The notes under the pieces: generated by a model
Told to the model about the DNA's origin: nothing
Database searches by the model: none
Seen by the model: the letters and a program-made list of their open reading frames with translations, nothing else
DNA from: Erythroxylum novogranatense
Taxonomy: Eukaryota > Streptophyta > Magnoliopsida > Malpighiales > Erythroxylaceae
NCBI GenBank assembly: GCA_029891385.1
Contig: CM057234.1
Coordinates: forward strand, 26,956,350-27,020,349
Direction: 5' to 3'
DNA length: 64,000 nt
Shown: in pieces, positions 59,392 to 64,000 of the stretch
Numbering within the stretch: the stretch's first letter is position 1
Layout: the number at the start of each line of letters is the position of its first letter
Position numbers and translations under genes: made by a program

Positions 59392-62300
59392 ATCACACAT
59401 CTATTTGCTTGGATTGTTCATGAAGGACTGAATCTGGACTCAAGTACCATGCACTTTAACTGTCCGTATATAGTACTGTTGTTGAGATTTCTATGTTAAT
59501 TTCCTTTAAAATTCTTGATAGCCATATTAGTTCCTTTACTCCTTATGTGATAGCATAATACTCTGCCTCTGTAGTTAATAAACTTACCACTAATTACTAT
59601 TGTGATTTCCAACTTATTGTGTTTGCTGAGAGTGTAAAAATATATGATGAGATTGACTTCCTTGAGTCCTTATCTTTTGCATAATTAGCATCCACATAGC
59701 TATATAAAGATAAGTAATTGCTTTTGATTAGTTCTATTTTAGAGAAGCATAATCCATAGTTCATTGTTCCAGATATGTATCTAAGAACATTCTTGAGTCA
59801 CTGCCAGTGTTCTAAACCTAGATTGGCCATGAATTTACTTAGGATACTAATAGCATAGGCTAGATCAAGCCTTGTGCACAACATAAGGTACATTTGACTT
59901 CCAATACCTACATCATTAGGATAGTAAGCGATAGCCTTCTGTTCTTTTTCAGTTTTAGGACACTTGTCAGAAACTAACTGTAAGTGTGATCCTAAGGGTA
60001 CTAAAGTAGGTTTAGCTTGTTCCATATTGAATTGAGCTAGGATTATTTTTATGTAATTCCTTTGCATAAGCCAAAGTTTTCCTTTCCTCCTATGTCTGAT
60101 TATCTACTTTTCTAGAAGCTTCTGACCTTCTCATAGGTCTTTCATTTCAAAGTGAGTGCACAAATCAGTCTTAACTTCTTGAATTCTATTCAAGTCCTTC
60201 CCTGTAATGATAAGATCATCTACATAGACTAACATAAAAACTGCTTTAGACATTCCTAGATCTTTATAGTATAAACAGTAATCATATGAACTTCTAATGA
60301 AGTTCATACTAGTAGCAACCTCATGGTACTTCTTGTTCTATTTTCTAGGTGCTTGTTTGAGCCCATATAGGGATTTTTACAATAGGAAAATATAGTCTAG
60401 CTTATTTTTATCCTCAAATTCGACTGGTTGCTTCATGTAAATTGTCTCCTCTAGCTTTCCATATAGGAAAGCTATCTTGACATTCATTTGATGGATTTCT
60501 CAGTCATATAAAGTTGCTAGAACTAGTATAAGCCTAATTGTCTTGAATTTGACTACTGGAGAGAATATCTCCTTGTAGTCAATTCCTTCCTTTTGTCTAA
60601 ATCTCTTAGCTACAAGCCTAGCCTTGTAAATCCTTGGTTCTGCTTCTGTTACTCCTTCTTTTAATTTTAACAGCCATTTATTCTCAATTAATTTGACTTT
60701 ATAAGATCTAAGGACTAAAGTCCAAGTCTTATTCTTCATCAATAAAGAATATTCTTTCACACAAGCTTTTTTCCACTGTTTTGCATCTTTGCTTCTCATG
60801 GCTTTAGCATACGTTTCTAGAGCCTTATTTTCTACATTTTTAGCCATAAAACATGCAAATTCAACCAAGTCTAGTTCATTGTACCTTTTATTAGGAATTT
60901 TAAGTCTTGGTTGCCTATCCCTTCTGAGTTGAACATCATCCGAATTTGGGTGTGAAGTTTCTCCTTCACCCTCACCTTCTGCCTCTTCTCTCCTTTCTTT
61001 TTACTGAGTAGTACCTTCTGTAGACTCCACATTTTCAAATTTTATAGTACCACCTTCTTCAAGTTCTGGTGGTACATAAAATAGCACTGAATGGTTCAGT
61101 TCCCATAGATTTTCCTGAATTTCCCTTTGGAGATCGAAATTGGAGGAATTCTTGTTTAGTAAAAGGAATTCATCTTCCTTGAAGATGACCTCTCTGCTTA
61201 TGATTATTTTATAGGCTCCCTTTTAGAGTAATAAGATCTCATATCCCTTTACACCTTCTAGATATCCTAGGAAAACTCCCTTGATTGCTCTAGGCTCTAA
61301 TTTTTCCTATTTCTGATGTACACAGGCCGCACATCCAAAAGTCCTAAGTTGGGTGAGTTTTGGTTTCTTACCACTCCAAATTTTCTGAGGAGTCTTGTAA
61401 TCATTAGCAGAAATTGGGAGCCTATTAATTAGATAGATTGTTGTCCTAATTGCTTCCCCCAATAGAGAATGTGAGCAACCAGAAGAGAAGAGCATGCACC
61501 TTGTCTTTTCTAGGATAGTTCTATTTAGCCTTTTAGCTACTCCATTCTACTATGGGGTAGCTCTTACTATTTTATGTCTTAGGATTCCATTCTTACTGTA
61601 GTATTATTCAAATTTTTTATTGCAATAATCCAATCCATTATCAGTCCATAGGCATTTCAACTTCTTCCCAGTCTAATTTTCCGTAAGAGTATGCAATCTT
61701 ATGAAAATCTCTAGTGCTTCATCCCTTCTCTCATAGGATATACCCAACATTTCTTGATCTGTCATCAATTATAGACATAAAATATAAGTTCCCTCCTACT
61801 GTGGGGACTTGAGCTGGCCCCCAGAGATCACTATGAGCATACTCCATGATCTCTGTGGCTCTCTGAGCTCTTCTTTGAAATCATGATCTGTGGTGCTTTC
61901 CTAGCACACAAGATTCATAAAATTCCAACTTCTGTAAGTTTTGTTCAGGGATTAGGCCTTTCCTAGAGAGATGGAACAAGCTTTTGTTCCCTGCATGACT
62001 CCAACCTTGCATGTCATTGCTTGGTTGGTTCATGGCTTTCATTTTTTAAAATTTGATTTATTTCAGTTGATCCTATAACATAATATACCCCCCTCCCCCT
62101 TTCCACTCCTCTAATAATGACTCTACCATCACTTAGGATTTCTTTGAGTCTATCTTTTGACTTGATCTGAAAGCTTTGCTTATAAAAAAAGCTTTCAAAA
62201 ATTAGGTTTCTCCTTATTCTAGGCACAAATCTAACATTTGTGAGGGTTCTTCTCTTTCCATCAAACATTTTGATGGAAACACTTCCAATGCCCTCTATTT

Positions 62301-62554
62301 TTTGCTACCTAAAATCTGTCATTTTAACCTTGGCAATGATTGGTTCAAATGTAGTGAATCAGGCTCTATGAAGAGTGGCATGCATTGTGCACCCTGAATA
62401 AAAAATCCACTCTCTACTAAGGTCTTCACTATCCTCAGTGACAACCAGAATTTCATCATTACTAGAATCTTCTAATTTTTCAACATTTCCTGAAACTCCA
62501 CTTTCTACAGCCTTATCCCTCTTCTTCTTTCTACAATCTCTTGCAAAATGTCCC
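59392..62554 (-). pseudogene. Copia gag-pol, upstream piece (zinc knuckle, protease, integrase, RT, RNase H)
   Basis: From right to left on the minus strand: knuckle end GHFARDCRKKK at 62550-62520; protease WIFYSGCTMHAT near 62400, with Tyr in place of the catalytic Asp; integrase with HSDLWGPAQ (about 61830), WTDNGLDYC (about 61640) and NGVAKRLNR (about 61535), where the last catalytic Glu is Lys; IN C-terminal GCAACVHQK; RT start [19 protein letters not shown] (60740-60650) and intact YVDD at 60226-60215; MYLMLCTRLDLAYA near 59870; then RNase H EAEYYAIT and HEQSKQIDV at 59400. Several stops and frameshifts. Two catalytic residues are lost, so neither protease nor integrase could work. Confidence 0.9.
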
Positions 62555-64000
62555 TGTTGGACCCCAATTATCTTTAAGCAAGTTTTCTTTATTTTAAGGT
62601 TTAGATTGATTATTTCCTTTTACTTAGAATAATTTGGAATTTTTGTGCTTCGTTAATAATTATAAATTGAACGGTTTTGATTAAAATGAGAATTTTGATG
62701 AAATGTTAGAAGGAAAAAGAATAAGATGATGTAGGGAATTTGCATATGTTTAAGGCTTAAGGTTTTTAAAGATGGGCTTTAAGCCCTTTAAATGTCATTA
62801 AATGAAGGAGTATTGAATTAAATGAAGAATTGTCGTGAAGGAGGGGGAAGCATACGAAATTTTAAGTCTTAAGAAGAATGTAATTGAAACTACGTAGTTT
62901 TTGGATGGGTAAGTAGCAAAGGTACCTTAGTTGTGAGACTTTCTGCTATGTGAAGAGGAGAAGAAGAAGAAGAAAAGAGTTTGGGTTTTGTGATTTTCTT
63001 TCTTTAGAGAAGGGATTCTAAGAGTTTCTTTGAGAAGAACAAAGAAGAGGAAGGTTTAATCCTTAATTAGAAGCAAAATCAGAATTTCGTGGGTCATCTT
63101 CCAAGGTAAGAGAATTTTGAAATTCTTGGATATTTTAGCTACGTTTTGGTTTAAATAGCTTAGTTTAGGTATGGGTTAAGTTAGGTAGGTGTTAATTCAA
63201 GTTTTCCTTTCCTTAGAAATGTTCGATTTTGATATCCTATGTTAAATTGGGCTTATTGTGTTGATGAAGGTGAATTGAGGCAATTAGAGGAAGAGACAAG
63301 GCAAATTGACCATCCTACAAGCTAAAGGAATTTAAGGTGGGTGATTTCTTAATAATTGAGTTGATAGGTATATTACCGTTTTTATAATAAATGTGAATTA
63401 AGGTTTTCCAATGACTTTGAATTTTTGTAGGAATTACTCTTGGTGATGTTTTGAACTTGGATGTGATGTTCTTGCTTATGAATTTATGTTGGAATGGTTT
63501 GTTTAATGATTTGTTAAGTGGATACGATAAGAATCTGTGATTTCGGAAAAAAATCGTCATTTTGGCAATTTATGTGAAAATGAAATTGTAAATGCCAGTT
63601 GAGGCAATTGATTTTGAATTGTGTGAATTATATGCTTTCTTTGGGTTTGTGGTGGTCCCATCTGAGTCAGGTTCACCTGTCTACCCATAGGCTTCTCCCG
63701 CCTGCCCGCTAGTGGCATTGAAGTTCCTCAGGGACTCCTATCCGTCACGGCTACACATGACCGCTTCGCGGGAATGTGTAGTATGTTCCGTTTTGGATCC
63801 ACCCGAATCACTTTGTTTGTGAATTTGTGATTTGCTAGGTTACTTTTATGATATGTTAAGTTTGTAAATTGTTCAAAGTGATAAATTCTGTTAAAAGATT
63901 TGTAAAGTGAAATTGCTTTTATTAATGTGATATTGCTTTGAACATAAAAGAATGAATAACGGTTGTTGCTTATATTCTCGTTTATTAAGTTATTACCCAC
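62555..64000 (+). repeat. Element IV: LTR related to element III, plus strand, truncated by window edge
   Basis: Begins TGTTGGACCCC at 62555 and follows the minus-strand sequence of the element III LTR block by block (GCAAGTTTTCTTTATTTTAAGG, the AAGATGATGTAGG block, the CACCTGTCTACCCATAGGC block at 63675-63700). It is clearly diverged from both element III LTRs, so it is a separate insertion. It sits in the copia Gag zinc knuckle; GTCCC (62550-62554) would be the left target duplication. Whether it is a solo LTR or a full element lies outside the window. Confidence 0.9.
63751..63781 (+). other. Long imperfect hairpin in the element IV LTR
   Basis: 31 nt: outer arms CTACACAT / ATGTGTAG (8 bp), a symmetrical GA/GA internal loop, inner arms CCGC / GCGG (4 bp) and a TTC loop. 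The element III 3' LTR keeps the same structure on the minus strand (49750-49720) with GA/AA in the internal loop; the 5' LTR has lost half of it. Confidence 0.75.

Larger units (their letters stand above)
46442..62554 (-). mobile_element. Ty1/copia retrotransposon split by element III and cut by element IV
   Basis: Minus-strand copia element in pieces: a candidate 3' LTR (about 46442-47165), the pol C-terminus (to 47566), then from 59392 rightward RNase H, reverse transcriptase, integrase, protease and the end of the Gag zinc knuckle at 62554, where element IV begins. The rest of gag and the 5' LTR would lie beyond the window. The order protease-integrase-RT-RNase H is diagnostic of copia. 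The protein style (SMYLMLCTR-type RT, YVDD) suggests the Tork clade, with moderate confidence. Confidence 0.85.

Noticed and set aside
1..64000. tRNA or rRNA genes
   Set aside because: The only tRNA-like matches are the 12-13 base primer-binding sites of the LTR elements; no cloverleaf or rRNA sequence was seen by eye.

Overview
The window is a block of nested transposable elements from a plant nuclear genome, most likely a flowering plant. The evidence for a plant is primer-binding sites complementary to initiator-Met tRNA, chromodomain-bearing Ty3/gypsy elements of Tekay/Del type with very long LTRs, a CACTA (En/Spm) element with a Tnp2 transposase and a Transposase_24-type second protein, a Ty1/copia element and L1-type LINE remnants. 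I recognise no intact host gene. Every protein-coding region I could identify belongs to a transposon and is broken by stops or frameshifts. The species cannot be told from the sequence.

Layout. 1-7251: element I, a gypsy element whose 5' LTR lies just outside the window (the first two bases are its last two); its 3' end is deleted and fused to a truncated 3' LTR. 8421-11964: solo LTR S1 with a 5-bp target duplication (GCCTT). 12960-14010: a MITE-like element and a minus-strand LINE endonuclease remnant. 17347-46126: a candidate 28.8-kb CACTA element on the minus strand with CACTA termini, terminal CCGTCGG-type repeats and a 3-bp duplication (ATT). Inside it are the Transposase_24-type gene (17937-19940), the tnp2 gene (21014-28799, interrupted by solo LTR S2, duplication CGAAA), a 490-bp tandem duplication, a second MITE-like copy, and a plus-strand LINE (about 30860-43520). 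The LINE is itself split by the full-length gypsy element II (32662-42849, duplication GATTG). 46442-62554: a minus-strand Ty1/copia element split by the full-length gypsy element III (47572-59391, duplication ATCAC) and hit again at 62555 by a related LTR in plus orientation (element IV), which runs off the window.

Relative ages follow from the nesting. CACTA is older than S2 and the LINE, and the LINE is older than element II. The copia element is older than elements III and IV. Once insertions are removed, the split host frames read across the junctions (Tnp2 DUF4216 domain, LINE reverse transcriptase tail, copia RNase H), which supports each nesting step independently of the target duplications.

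Nothing in the window looks like a working multi-gene system. The most interesting signals are inside the LTRs: a repeat slot filled by different short arrays in different LTRs, a conserved hairpin with intron-like splice motifs, a roughly 145-bp module shared by two gypsy LTR families, and a paired-arm hairpin in the element III/IV LTR. These are checkable but remain inference.
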